From: an uncultured Prevotellaceae bacterium
GTDB lineage: Bacteria; Bacteroidota; Bacteroidia; Bacteroidales; Bacteroidaceae
Assembly (NCBI GenBank): GCA_902763615.1
Contig: CACWSX010000005.1
Coordinates: 39,308 to 103,307, forward strand
Length of the DNA: 64,000 bases
Reading direction: 5' to 3'
Notes under the pieces: model-generated
Told to the model about the DNA's origin: nothing
What the model saw: only the letters and a program-made list of their open reading frames with translations
Database searches by the model: none
Shown here: piece by piece, positions 36,198 to 44,416 of the stretch
Numbering within the stretch: the stretch's first letter is position 1
Layout of the letters: the number at the start of each line of letters is the position of its first letter
Translations under genes and position numbers: made by a program

Positions 36198-36255
36198 CAA
36201 AAGTACGAAAAAAGGTTTAAAACAACGTGTTTCTCGCAAGAAATATGTAACTTTG
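36198..36255. promoter_or_regulatory. Divergent surE / parA promoter region
   Basis: TACTTTTG on the minus strand (36198-36205) serves surE, and TAACTTTG on the plus strand (36248-36255) serves parA. The -33 elements would lie in the shared 42-bp middle, but neither has a clear TTTG. Confidence 0.6.
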
Positions 36256-36297
36256 TACCCAAATTTGCAATTAAGAATAAGGTAAAACAAGATTATA

Positions 36298-37062
36298 ATG
36301 GGTAAAATTATTGCATTAGCGAACCAAAAAGGTGGTGTCGGCAAAACCACCACCACCATGAATCTCGGTGCCTCGTTGGCTACCCTGGAGAAAAGCGTGC
36401 TGATTGTCGACGCCGACCCTCAGGCCAACGCCTCCAGCGGTTTGGGCGTGGACATCAAGGAAGTGGAATGCTCCCTTTATGAGTGTATTGTTGACAAGGC
36501 AGATATAAGAGACGCCATCTACACCACCGACATCGACAATCTGGATATCATCCCCAGTCATATCGACCTAGTAGGTGCTGAGATTGAGATGCTGAACATG
36601 GAAAACCGTGAAAAAATCATGCGCCAGTTGTTGGAGCCCATCCGTGCGGACTACGATTATATCCTGATTGATTGCTCACCCTCGCTGGGTCTCATCACCG
36701 TCAATGCCCTGACGGCAGCCGACTCGGTGATCATCCCAGTACAGTGTGAGTACTTCGCTTTGGAGGGTATCAGCAAACTGCTCAACACCATTAAGATCAT
36801 CAAGAGCAAACTGAATCCGGCTTTGGAAATCGAAGGATTCCTGCTGACGATGTATGACAGCCGTCTCAGGCTGGCCAACCAGATATACGACGAGGTGAAA
36901 CGTCACTTCCAGGAGTTGGTATTCAAAACCGTGATACAGAGAAACGTGAAGTTGTCGGAGAGTCCAAGCCATGGTCTTCCTGTTATCCTCTATGACGCCG
37001 ACTCTACTGGTAGCAAGAACCATCTGGCGCTTGCCAAGGAGATTATTAGCAAGAACAGTTAG
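36298..37062 (+). CDS. parA: Chromosome-partitioning ATPase ParA/Soj
   Basis: 254 residues with the deviant Walker A KGGVGKTTTTMN and the Walker B-like DYDYILIDCSPSLG. It works with ParB in origin segregation. parB follows 37 bp downstream in the same direction. Confidence 0.96.
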   Translation: MGKIIALANQKGGVGKTTTTMNLGASLATLEKSVLIVDADPQANASSGLGVDIKEVECSLYECIVDKADIRDAIYTTDIDNLDIIPSHIDLVGAEIEMLNMENREKIMRQLLEPIRADYDYILIDCSPSLGLITVNALTAADSVIIPVQCEYFALEGISKLLNTIKIIKSKLNPALEIEGFLLTMYDSRLRLANQIYDEVKRHFQELVFKTVIQRNVKLSESPSHGLPVILYDADSTGSKNHLALAKEIISKNS

Positions 37063-37099
37063 TATTAATAACAGAAACGACACAAAGGAACTATAAAAC

Positions 37100-38029
37100 A
37101 TGGCTGTACATAAGAAATACGACCGCAACGTACTAGGCAGAGGTCTAGATAACATTGGAAATGGCAAAGGCAAAGGTTTGGACGCCCTAATCAATTCTAA
37201 AGATGTCGAGACAGAAGGAAGTTCAAACCTTAGCGAAATTGCCATTGACAAAATTATGTCGAACCCCAATCAGCCTCGTAGGGAGTTTGACCAGGAGGCG
37301 CTGACGGAACTATCGAATAGTATCCGTGAGATTGGCATTATTACCCCCATCACCCTGCGCCAGTTGGGTGATGGCAACTATCAGATTATTGCCGGTGAGC
37401 GTCGTTGGCGAGCCGCAAAGGCCGCTGGTCTGACAACCATTCCTGCCTACATTCGTACGGTAGAGGATGAGGGCGTTATGGAGATGGCGCTGGTGGAGAA
37501 TATCCAGCGCGAGGACCTGAACGCTATTGAAATCGCCCTCGCCTACCAACACATGGCCGACACCATTGGTATGACACAAGAGCGGATTTCAGAGCGTGTG
37601 GGCAAGAGTCGCACTTCCGTCACCAATTTTATGCGTCTGCTGAAATTACCTGCACAGATACAGATGGCACTGAAGAACCACGAGATTGATATGGGTCATG
37701 CTCGTGCCTTGCTAGCCATCGAAAGCCCGTCGGCGCAGATCAAATTGTTCAAAGACATTCAAAAAAACAACTTTTCTGTACGCAAAGTAGAGGAACTGGT
37801 AAAGATCATCAAGGATGGTGCCGACCTTCAGACTGCCAAGAAGGCCGCAGACCAAAAGGCCCGTCTGCCAGAGGAGTTCAATGCTCTTCGCAAACGACTG
37901 ACAGATCTGTTCCAAGCAAAGATACAGATGACTTACAGCCCTAAGGGCAAAGGGAAAATCACCATTGGCTTCGATAGTCCAGATGAGTTGGAGCATATCA
38001 TGAACACCTTTGATAAGATATCAAATTGA
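37100..38029 (+). CDS. parB: Chromosome-partitioning protein ParB
   Basis: 309 residues. The CTP-binding boxes are visible as NPNQPRREFD and GERRWRAAKAAG, followed by ENIQREDLNAIE and a helix-turn-helix (RISERVGKSRTSVTNFMRLL). Clamps DNA at parS. No clear parS palindrome is seen near the genes in this window. The stop overlaps the TTG start of the next gene. Confidence 0.96.
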   Translation: MAVHKKYDRNVLGRGLDNIGNGKGKGLDALINSKDVETEGSSNLSEIAIDKIMSNPNQPRREFDQEALTELSNSIREIGIITPITLRQLGDGNYQIIAGERRWRAAKAAGLTTIPAYIRTVEDEGVMEMALVENIQREDLNAIEIALAYQHMADTIGMTQERISERVGKSRTSVTNFMRLLKLPAQIQMALKNHEIDMGHARALLAIESPSAQIKLFKDIQKNNFSVRKVEELVKIIKDGADLQTAKKAADQKARLPEEFNALRKRLTDLFQAKIQMTYSPKGKGKITIGFDSPDELEHIMNTFDKISN

Positions 38030-38781
38030 AACGCTATTTAAAGATATTGAACAGACGGTCTTTGGTCGTCGTACTGCTGTTGTTGGCGGCCGTTGCCAAT
38101 TACGCTCAGGAAGCCGATGACGTGCCCGAGGACAGCATCTTCGCCATCAGCAGTGACCCTGACAGTCTGCTGATTGAGAGCCATGCCACCGACAGTCTTT
38201 TTTCAGATAGCCTGCAAAAGAAGTTGAACGTGATGGCCGAGGCCAATTCAACCTTGAAGGTAAAGAAAGACTGGGGCAAATGGCAGCCCGACCCCAAGCG
38301 TGCACTCTGGTTAGCACTTGTCTTTCCTGGTGGCGGACAGATATACAACCGCAAATACTGGAAATTGCCTCTGATTTATGGTGGTTTTATGGGATGTCTG
38401 TATGCCATGAATTGGAACAACAACATGTATAAGGATTACTCACAGGCCTATCTCGACATCTCCGACAAAGACCCTGGTACAGCAAGTTACAACAAATACC
38501 TGCACTTGGGTGCAAAGATCGACGGTAATGAAGAACGTTACAAGCAGATCTTCAAGAGCAGAAAAGACAAATACCGTCGTTGGCGTGACCTCAGTTTTTT
38601 CGTGATGGTGGGTGTCTATGCCCTCTCTGTGATTGACGCCTACGTGGATGCAGAACTCTCAGAATTCGACATCTCAAAAGACTTGAGCCTAAAAGTAGAG
38701 CCTACCATTATGAATAATAGTTCATCGAATAACCCATTCTATTCGGGTGCATTAGGGCTCAACTGTAGTTTAAACTTTTAA
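38026..38781 (+). CDS. DUF5683 membrane-associated protein
   Basis: 251 residues if translation starts at TTG 38026, which overlaps the parB stop (ATTGA). No in-frame ATG occurs until after the signal peptide (LVVVLLLLAAVANYAQ), so a non-ATG coupled start is the simplest reading. The conserved DUF5683 core is visible as WLALVFPGGGQIYNRKYWKLP, shortened here to its key parts PGGGQIYNRKYWK. Function unknown; it regularly sits between parB and a lytic transglycosylase in this phylum. Confidence 0.85.
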   Translation: MKRYLKILNRRSLVVVLLLLAAVANYAQEADDVPEDSIFAISSDPDSLLIESHATDSLFSDSLQKKLNVMAEANSTLKVKKDWGKWQPDPKRALWLALVFPGGGQIYNRKYWKLPLIYGGFMGCLYAMNWNNNMYKDYSQAYLDISDKDPGTASYNKYLHLGAKIDGNEERYKQIFKSRKDKYRRWRDLSFFVMVGVYALSVIDAYVDAELSEFDISKDLSLKVEPTIMNNSSSNNPFYSGALGLNCSLNF

Positions 38782-38799
38782 AGTGACAAAGAATTGAAT

Positions 38800-40302
38800 A
38801 TGAATAAGAGACTAATTTGGATATTACTCGTTCTCTTCCTGATTGGTTCAGGAGGTATGATCGAGGCACAAGTAGTGAAAAAGACCATTAAGAATACCCC
38901 CGTTGTGATTGAAGAGGAAGACTCTGAGGAAGAGGAGGAAGAAGACGAAGATTATGACGAGGAAGACGAAGGCGAAGGCGATCTCGACGAAGAGGAGGAC
39001 GATGTACCTACCGTTCTTGGGGAAGATGAAATCACTGTAACCGACAAGGAAGGTAACGAGGAACTCATTGAGTTCCCTGAGGCCATGACCTACGATCTCG
39101 ACAGTCTGCTCAACCTCTATATGTCGAGAACCTATCTTACGGGTACCAACGACTGCGAGATGAAGGATGTCAACCCCACTTATCCGCGTGAGGTTTATAT
39201 CGAGCGTCTTAGCAGGATTCCCTCTGTCATGGAGCTGGCCTATAATGATGTGGTTCAGAAATTCATCGACCGCTATGCGGGACGTTTGCGCTATTCAGTC
39301 AGTTACATGCTGGGCGCCATGAACTTCTACATGCCGGTCTTTGAAGAAGCCCTTGAGGCTTATCAGTTGCCTTTGGAGTTGAAATACCTGCCCATCATCG
39401 AGTCGGCACTGAATCCAAAGGCTGTGTCAAGAGTGGGTGCAGCGGGTCTATGGCAATTTATGCCCGCTACTGGCAAACAATACGGTCTAGAGCTGAACTC
39501 CCTCGTCGACGAGCGTCGCGACCCCGTGAAATCATCGTATGCGGCCGCTCGTTATCTGAAAGCCCTCTACCGGATCTTTGGTGATTGGAATCTGGTGATT
39601 GCAGCTTATAACTGCGGTCCTGAGAACATCAACAAAGCTATCCGTAGGGCCCGTGCCGCCAAGGGTAAGGCCCAGGAGGGCGATGCACTTACTCCTGAAG
39701 ATAAGGACTACTGGCATATTTATCCTTATTTGCCTGCAGAAACGCGTGGTTATGTGCCAGCCTTTATTGCAGCAAACTACATCATGACATATTACTGCGA
39801 TCACAACATCTGTCCAATGACTACCCGTCTGCCTGCACAGACTGATACCATCGTGGTCAGACGCAATGTTCATCTGGAACAGGTGGCAGCTGTATTAGGA
39901 ATCGACATTGATATGTTACGCTCGCTCAATCCAGAGTATCGCCGTGACATTGTCCCCGGACTCACCAAACCCTCTGCCATCCGCCTGCCACTAGCTGATG
40001 CAGGAAGGTTTATCGACAACGAGGACTCAATATACAACTATCGTACCGACGAGCTGCTCAACAAGCGTTTGGAAGTGACCATCAATGACGATGTGCCCAC
40101 CTATACCCGGAAGGCCACCAAAAAGGTGACCCGTAAGAATAGTCGTGCAAGGCGCAATAGCCGTGTAACCAGGAACAAACGTACTTCAGCCCGCAAGACA
40201 ACGGCAAGAAAGAAAACAACTGCCAGAAAAAAGGTAACGGCAAGAAAGAAAGCACCCGCTAGGAAAAAGACCACTGCCAAGAGATCACGTAGAAGGAGGT
40301 AA
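38800..40302 (+). CDS. mltD: MltD-like membrane-bound lytic murein transglycosylase
   Basis: Start set at ATG 38800 (MNKRLIWILL). After the signal peptide comes a stretch of about 45 almost purely Asp/Glu residues, then a goose-lysozyme-type SLT domain whose catalytic Glu lies in LPIIESALNPKAVS with GAAGLWQFMPATG downstream. One LysM repeat follows (NVHLEQVAAVLGIDIDMLRS), and a 55-residue Lys/Arg/Thr/Ala tail built of ARKKTTARKK units ends the protein. It cleaves peptidoglycan strands. The acid N-terminus and histone-H1-like basic tail are not part of the enzyme fold. Confidence 0.9.
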   Translation: MNKRLIWILLVLFLIGSGGMIEAQVVKKTIKNTPVVIEEEDSEEEEEEDEDYDEEDEGEGDLDEEEDDVPTVLGEDEITVTDKEGNEELIEFPEAMTYDLDSLLNLYMSRTYLTGTNDCEMKDVNPTYPREVYIERLSRIPSVMELAYNDVVQKFIDRYAGRLRYSVSYMLGAMNFYMPVFEEALEAYQLPLELKYLPIIESALNPKAVSRVGAAGLWQFMPATGKQYGLELNSLVDERRDPVKSSYAAARYLKALYRIFGDWNLVIAAYNCGPENINKAIRRARAAKGKAQEGDALTPEDKDYWHIYPYLPAETRGYVPAFIAANYIMTYYCDHNICPMTTRLPAQTDTIVVRRNVHLEQVAAVLGIDIDMLRSLNPEYRRDIVPGLTKPSAIRLPLADAGRFIDNEDSIYNYRTDELLNKRLEVTINDDVPTYTRKATKKVTRKNSRARRNSRVTRNKRTSARKTTARKKTTARKKVTARKKAPARKKTTAKRSRRRR

Positions 40303-40307
40303 AAAGT

Positions 40308-42575
40308 ATGGACGAAGAGAAGATTTCGCAGGAAGAGCTCGATGAAAAGCTTGTGAACAACGCCTTTCAGGAGTTGCTCGACAGCTATCTGTCATCCCGC
40401 CATCGTAAGAAGGTGGACCTCATTACGAAGGCTTTCAACTTTGCTCGACAAGCGCACAAAGGGGTTCGACGCCTGTCGGGCGAACCCTATATCATGCATC
40501 CCATTGCCGTTGCCCTCATCGCCTGCAAAGAGGTGGGACTTGGCTCTACGAGCATCTGCTCAGCTCTTTTACATGATGTTGTGGAAGACACCGACTACAC
40601 CGTTGAGGACATCGAAAATATCTTCGGCCCGAAAATTGCACAAATTGTCGACGGTCTGACCAAGATCAGTGGTGGTATCTTCGGAGAACAGGCCTCAGCT
40701 CAGGCTGAGAACTTCAAGAAACTACTGCTCACGATGAGCGATGATATCCGTGTGATCCTCATTAAGATCTGCGACCGTCTTCATAATATGCGTACGCTAG
40801 AGTCGCAGCCTGCCAACAAACAATACAAGATTGCAGGTGAGACCCTTTACATCTATGCCCCACTTGCCAATCGTTTGGGGCTTAACAAAGTAAAGTCTGA
40901 ACTCGAGAATCTGAGCTTTAAGTTCGAGCATCCTGATGAATATACCAACATATCAAAGAAGTTGGAGACCACCCAGAAGCAGCGCGAAAAACTATTTGAC
41001 GAGTTTACCAAGCCTATCCGCGCAGCCCTCGACAACATGCACATCCAATACGAACTAAAGCAACGTGTAAAGACCCCCTACTCTATCTGGAACAAGATGC
41101 AGAACAAGCATGTCACTTTCGAGGAGATTTACGATATCCTTGCTTTGCGCATCATTTTCACGCCTCGCGTAAGAGAAGAGGAGGTCAACGAGTGCTTCAA
41201 TATATATGTGGCTATTTCTCGTATCTACAAATCACATCCGGACCGTTTGCGCGACTGGCTAAGCCATCCGAAAGCCAATGGCTATCAGGCGCTGCATGTC
41301 ACCTTGATGTCGAAGACTGGTCAGTGGATAGAGGTACAGATACGCTCAGACCGCATGGACGAAGTTGCGGAACAGGGGTTTGCTGCCCACTGGAAATACA
41401 AGGACGGATTGGAAGATGAGGAATACACTGAAGACGAAGCGGAATTGAATGACTGGTTACGTACCATCAAGGAGATTCTTGACGATCCTCAGCCAGATGC
41501 CATGGATTTTCTTGACACCATTAAGCTGAACCTCTTTGCCAGTGAGATTTTCGTCTTTACGCCCAAGGGTGAAATCAAAACGATGCCTACAGGTTGTACG
41601 GCCCTCGACTTCGCCTTCTCCATTCATACTTTTTTGGGCAGTCACTGTATCGGTGCCAAGGTTAACCACAAACTGGTACCCCTGTCGCATAAGTTAAAAA
41701 GCGGTGACCAAGTAGAGATCCTTACTTCGAAATCGCAACACGTCAGTCCTGCTTGGATTAACTTCGTGTCTACCGCTAAGGCCAAGGCTAAAATTCAGGC
41801 CATTTTACGTCGCGATAACCGTGAAGTACAGAAAAAAGGTGAGGAAATCCTGATGGATTTTCTACAGAAGAATCAACAGGAATATACGCCCGCCGCAGCT
41901 GATCGTCTAGCAGAGTTCCACGACATCAGAAAACGCAACGATTTTTTTATCGCATTAGGTGAAAAAAGAGTGTTATTGGGGGAGAAAGACATCGACGAAC
42001 TGACGGGTAAGAACAAAAAAGGCGATGAGAAAGGTGGTTGGTTGAAATACGTCCCCTTTGTCGGCAATAAGAAGAAGAAAGAAGAATCGCAAAAGGAACT
42101 CTTCGTCGTACCAGACAAGTTCAATCGCAAAAAGCCTATTTTCATCACAGAAGATAATATCAGTCAGTATAAGTTTCCTGGCTGTTGCCATCCCATTCCT
42201 GGTGATGACGCTCTCGGTTATATCGACAATAAGAACCAGATAGAGATCCACAAGCGCAATTGTCCTGTGGCCGCCAAGCTGAAGACCAGTTTTGGCAATC
42301 GCATTCTCGATATCAAATGGGATATGCACAAGACGCTTTATTTCGACGCAACTATCCGTTTGGGAGGCATCGACCGCTTGGGACTGCTCAACGAAGTGAC
42401 CCAGATTATTTCAGCGCAGATGAACGTTAATATTCATACGGTGAACATCACCTGCGAGGAAGGCATCTTCGATGGCAGTATTGAACTGCGCGTGCATGAC
42501 CGCGATGACGTAAAAACCATCATCAACAATCTCAAAGGTATACCCGACTTAAAAGAAATCTCACAGATCATGTAA
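40308..42575 (+). CDS. rel: Bifunctional (p)ppGpp synthetase/hydrolase
   Basis: 755-residue RelA/SpoT homologue. HD hydrolase domain with HDVVED at 89-94, synthetase domain (RVKTPYSIWNKMQ and SHPKANGYQALH), TGS domain (IFVFTPKGEIKTMPTG), the conserved-cysteine region FPGCCHPIPGD and a C-terminal ACT domain. All catalytic segments look intact, so it should both make and destroy the alarmone. It starts 5 bp after mltD. Confidence 0.95.
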   Translation: MDEEKISQEELDEKLVNNAFQELLDSYLSSRHRKKVDLITKAFNFARQAHKGVRRLSGEPYIMHPIAVALIACKEVGLGSTSICSALLHDVVEDTDYTVEDIENIFGPKIAQIVDGLTKISGGIFGEQASAQAENFKKLLLTMSDDIRVILIKICDRLHNMRTLESQPANKQYKIAGETLYIYAPLANRLGLNKVKSELENLSFKFEHPDEYTNISKKLETTQKQREKLFDEFTKPIRAALDNMHIQYELKQRVKTPYSIWNKMQNKHVTFEEIYDILALRIIFTPRVREEEVNECFNIYVAISRIYKSHPDRLRDWLSHPKANGYQALHVTLMSKTGQWIEVQIRSDRMDEVAEQGFAAHWKYKDGLEDEEYTEDEAELNDWLRTIKEILDDPQPDAMDFLDTIKLNLFASEIFVFTPKGEIKTMPTGCTALDFAFSIHTFLGSHCIGAKVNHKLVPLSHKLKSGDQVEILTSKSQHVSPAWINFVSTAKAKAKIQAILRRDNREVQKKGEEILMDFLQKNQQEYTPAAADRLAEFHDIRKRNDFFIALGEKRVLLGEKDIDELTGKNKKGDEKGGWLKYVPFVGNKKKKEESQKELFVVPDKFNRKKPIFITEDNISQYKFPGCCHPIPGDDALGYIDNKNQIEIHKRNCPVAAKLKTSFGNRILDIKWDMHKTLYFDATIRLGGIDRLGLLNEVTQIISAQMNVNIHTVNITCEEGIFDGSIELRVHDRDDVKTIINNLKGIPDLKEISQIM

Positions 42576-42582
42576 CAACAAT

Positions 42583-43569
42583 ATGAAAAAACTACTTTTA
42601 CTAATCGCTTTAAGCCTGTCGGTCGTTACACAGGCAGCTAAAAACTATGACACCCCCGACACCATCGTTGTGGCACGCGATGGAACAGGAGAGTTCCGTA
42701 CCGTAGACGAGGCCATTGAGGTATGCCGAGCTTTCATGGACTATCATAAAGTGATATATATTAAGAAAGGTACGTATAAGGAGAAACTCATCATCCCTCA
42801 ATGGCTGCAGAATATTGAACTCTGCGGTGAGGACAGGGATGAAACTATCATTACCTACGATGACCACGCCAATGTAAAAATCATCCTCGGAACGGCATCA
42901 CCCCGTGAGCAAGCAATGGGAACCTTCCGTACCTATACACTCAAGATTGATGCCAACGATATCACCCTCAAAAACATCACCATCGAGAACAACTCCGCCC
43001 GACTGGGACAAGCTGTAGCCCTCCATACAGAAGGCGACCGTCTAATATTCATCAATTGTCGGTTTATCGGTCACCAAGACACCATTTATACAGGCATGCC
43101 CTATACGCGGCTTTTTTTCAAAGGTTGTTACATCTGCGGTACGACAGACTTTATCTTCGGTCCATCAACAGTTTGGTTTGAAGACTGTACCATAGAGAGT
43201 CTTGTCAACAGCTACATCACCGCGGCTTCCACGCCTGCTGATGCAACTTATGGCTATATTTTCAATAACTGTCGTCTGACAGCGAGAGCTGGAGTTGACA
43301 AGGTTTACCTCGGACGACCTTGGCGCGATTACGGCTATACTCTTTTCATGAACTGCGAATTGGGTGCACATATTCGTCCCGAAGGCTGGCATCACTGGGA
43401 GAAACAACGTGAGCAGACCGCCCGTTACATGGAATACAATAATCATGGCATTGGCTCTCAGCCTCAACAACGCGTACCATGGAGCCGACAACTTACCAAG
43501 AAAGAGGCTCTTCAGATAACACCTGCCAAAGTTTTCGGTCGTCAAGACAATTGGAATCCCATGCCCTGA
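42583..43569 (+). CDS. Pectinesterase (CE8)
   Basis: Demethylates pectin in the periplasm or outside the cell. 328 residues with a signal peptide (ends VTQAAK). The CE8 catalytic set is complete: Gln143 (GQAVAL), Gln165-Asp166 (HQDTIY), Asp189 (TTDFIFG) and Arg245 (YLGRPWR). Unusual context: it sits 7 bp after rel, with no other polysaccharide utilisation genes, so it may be read from the rel operon. Confidence 0.94.
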   Translation: MKKLLLLIALSLSVVTQAAKNYDTPDTIVVARDGTGEFRTVDEAIEVCRAFMDYHKVIYIKKGTYKEKLIIPQWLQNIELCGEDRDETIITYDDHANVKIILGTASPREQAMGTFRTYTLKIDANDITLKNITIENNSARLGQAVALHTEGDRLIFINCRFIGHQDTIYTGMPYTRLFFKGCYICGTTDFIFGPSTVWFEDCTIESLVNSYITAASTPADATYGYIFNNCRLTARAGVDKVYLGRPWRDYGYTLFMNCELGAHIRPEGWHHWEKQREQTARYMEYNNHGIGSQPQQRVPWSRQLTKKEALQITPAKVFGRQDNWNPMP

Positions 43570-43585
43570 CCATAATACAGCTATA

Positions 43586-43936
43586 CTACTGAAGAAAATC
43601 CAGTTGTTTTTTTAGGGCCTGCAATTCTGAACGTACACCGATAAGGGCTTCCAAAACATCGGCCTTCTTATCGGCTCCCTTGCGGTTCTGATTCAGAATC
43701 TTCTTAGCCGCGGCTAACTTGAAGCCACGTACTTTCACCAGATTGTGAATCACACGAATCTGCTCTATATCCTTCTCTTGATACTGGCGCACCTTAGCCG
43801 GGCCACTCACCTTTGGCTTCAACGAAGGGAACTCCTGTTCCCAATAACGGAGCGTACTCTCATTCAATTCAAACATCTGCGCCACTTCGCTAATGGAGTA
43901 ATACAATTTGAGGTTTTTGTTCAGATTCAGTGCCAT
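43586..43936 (-). CDS. MerR-family transcriptional regulator
   Basis: Start set at ATG 43936 (MALNLNKNLK) or 43942; the -7 box at 43955-43962 makes a longer start impossible and the mRNA almost leaderless. 117 residues with a MerR winged helix (YYSISEVAQMFELNESTLRYWEQEFP, shortened to key part ESTLRYWEQEF) and a short C-terminal coiled coil. No metal-binding cysteines in the effector part. It may control the divergent His-rich gene pair (inference). Confidence 0.88.
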   Translation of the reverse strand: MALNLNKNLKLYYSISEVAQMFELNESTLRYWEQEFPSLKPKVSGPAKVRQYQEKDIEQIRVIHNLVKVRGFKLAAAKKILNQNRKGADKKADVLEALIGVRSELQALKKQLDFLQ

Positions 43937-43954
43937 ATTCATCACATTTTGCTG

Positions 43955-44012
43955 CAAAGATACAAAAAAAACACAGATTACATAGATAATCATAGTATTT
44001 TTTTTAATTTTG
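43955..44012. promoter_or_regulatory. Divergent promoter boxes, MerR gene and His-rich gene
   Basis: TATCTTTG on the minus strand (43955-43962) and TAATTTTG on the plus strand (44005-44012). The plus-strand ATG at 44022 is only 9 bp past its box, so that transcript is also nearly leaderless. Confidence 0.6.
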
Positions 44013-44021
44013 CAGTCGAAA

Positions 44022-44372
44022 ATGAGAAGACAAAGTAAAAGGATTGTTTCTGCATGGCTACTCATATCGATATACGTATCGGTGATTCTGCTATCCGGCC
44101 TGCACCGTCATCTGCCAGCAACAAGCACGACAGTTGACTGTGCAGAGTGCACACACCATGTCCACCACTCTGGTCATTTCATTGCAGCAGGCGACCATCT
44201 TGACGATTGCGTTCTCTGTCAGTTTACGAATCTTGTATATACGCCAGCGACACCCCTGTCGGTTCCCATTTCTACAAGTCTCACAATTCTGGCATTATCT
44301 AACAGTATTAGCTTCAACTGTAGTGAAGTCTGCCAGTACAAATCTTCACGTGCTCCTCCTTTCATTCTGTAG
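44022..44372 (+). CDS. Small His/Cys-rich membrane-anchored protein
   Basis: 116 residues. An N-terminal signal or anchor (SAWLLISIYVSVILLSGLH) is followed by DCAECTHHVHHSGH and DDCVLCQFTNLVYTP, that is two CxxC motifs with a His cluster, typical of metal-binding periplasmic peptides. Not a family I can name; DUF2946-like proteins show similar design. It lies 44 bp upstream of the TonB receptor, whose own N-terminus is His-rich, suggesting a metal chaperone or sensor role (inference). Confidence 0.7.
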   Translation: MRRQSKRIVSAWLLISIYVSVILLSGLHRHLPATSTTVDCAECTHHVHHSGHFIAAGDHLDDCVLCQFTNLVYTPATPLSVPISTSLTILALSNSISFNCSEVCQYKSSRAPPFIL

Positions 44373-44416
44373 ACAAGAGAAACTTTTACACATTTTTTAT
44401 TTTATTAATACACAGA

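Noticed and set aside
36205-36245. Possible parS near parA (AACAACGTGTTTC)
   Set aside because: Only a half-match to the GTTTCAC/GTGAAAC palindrome; symmetry is poor.
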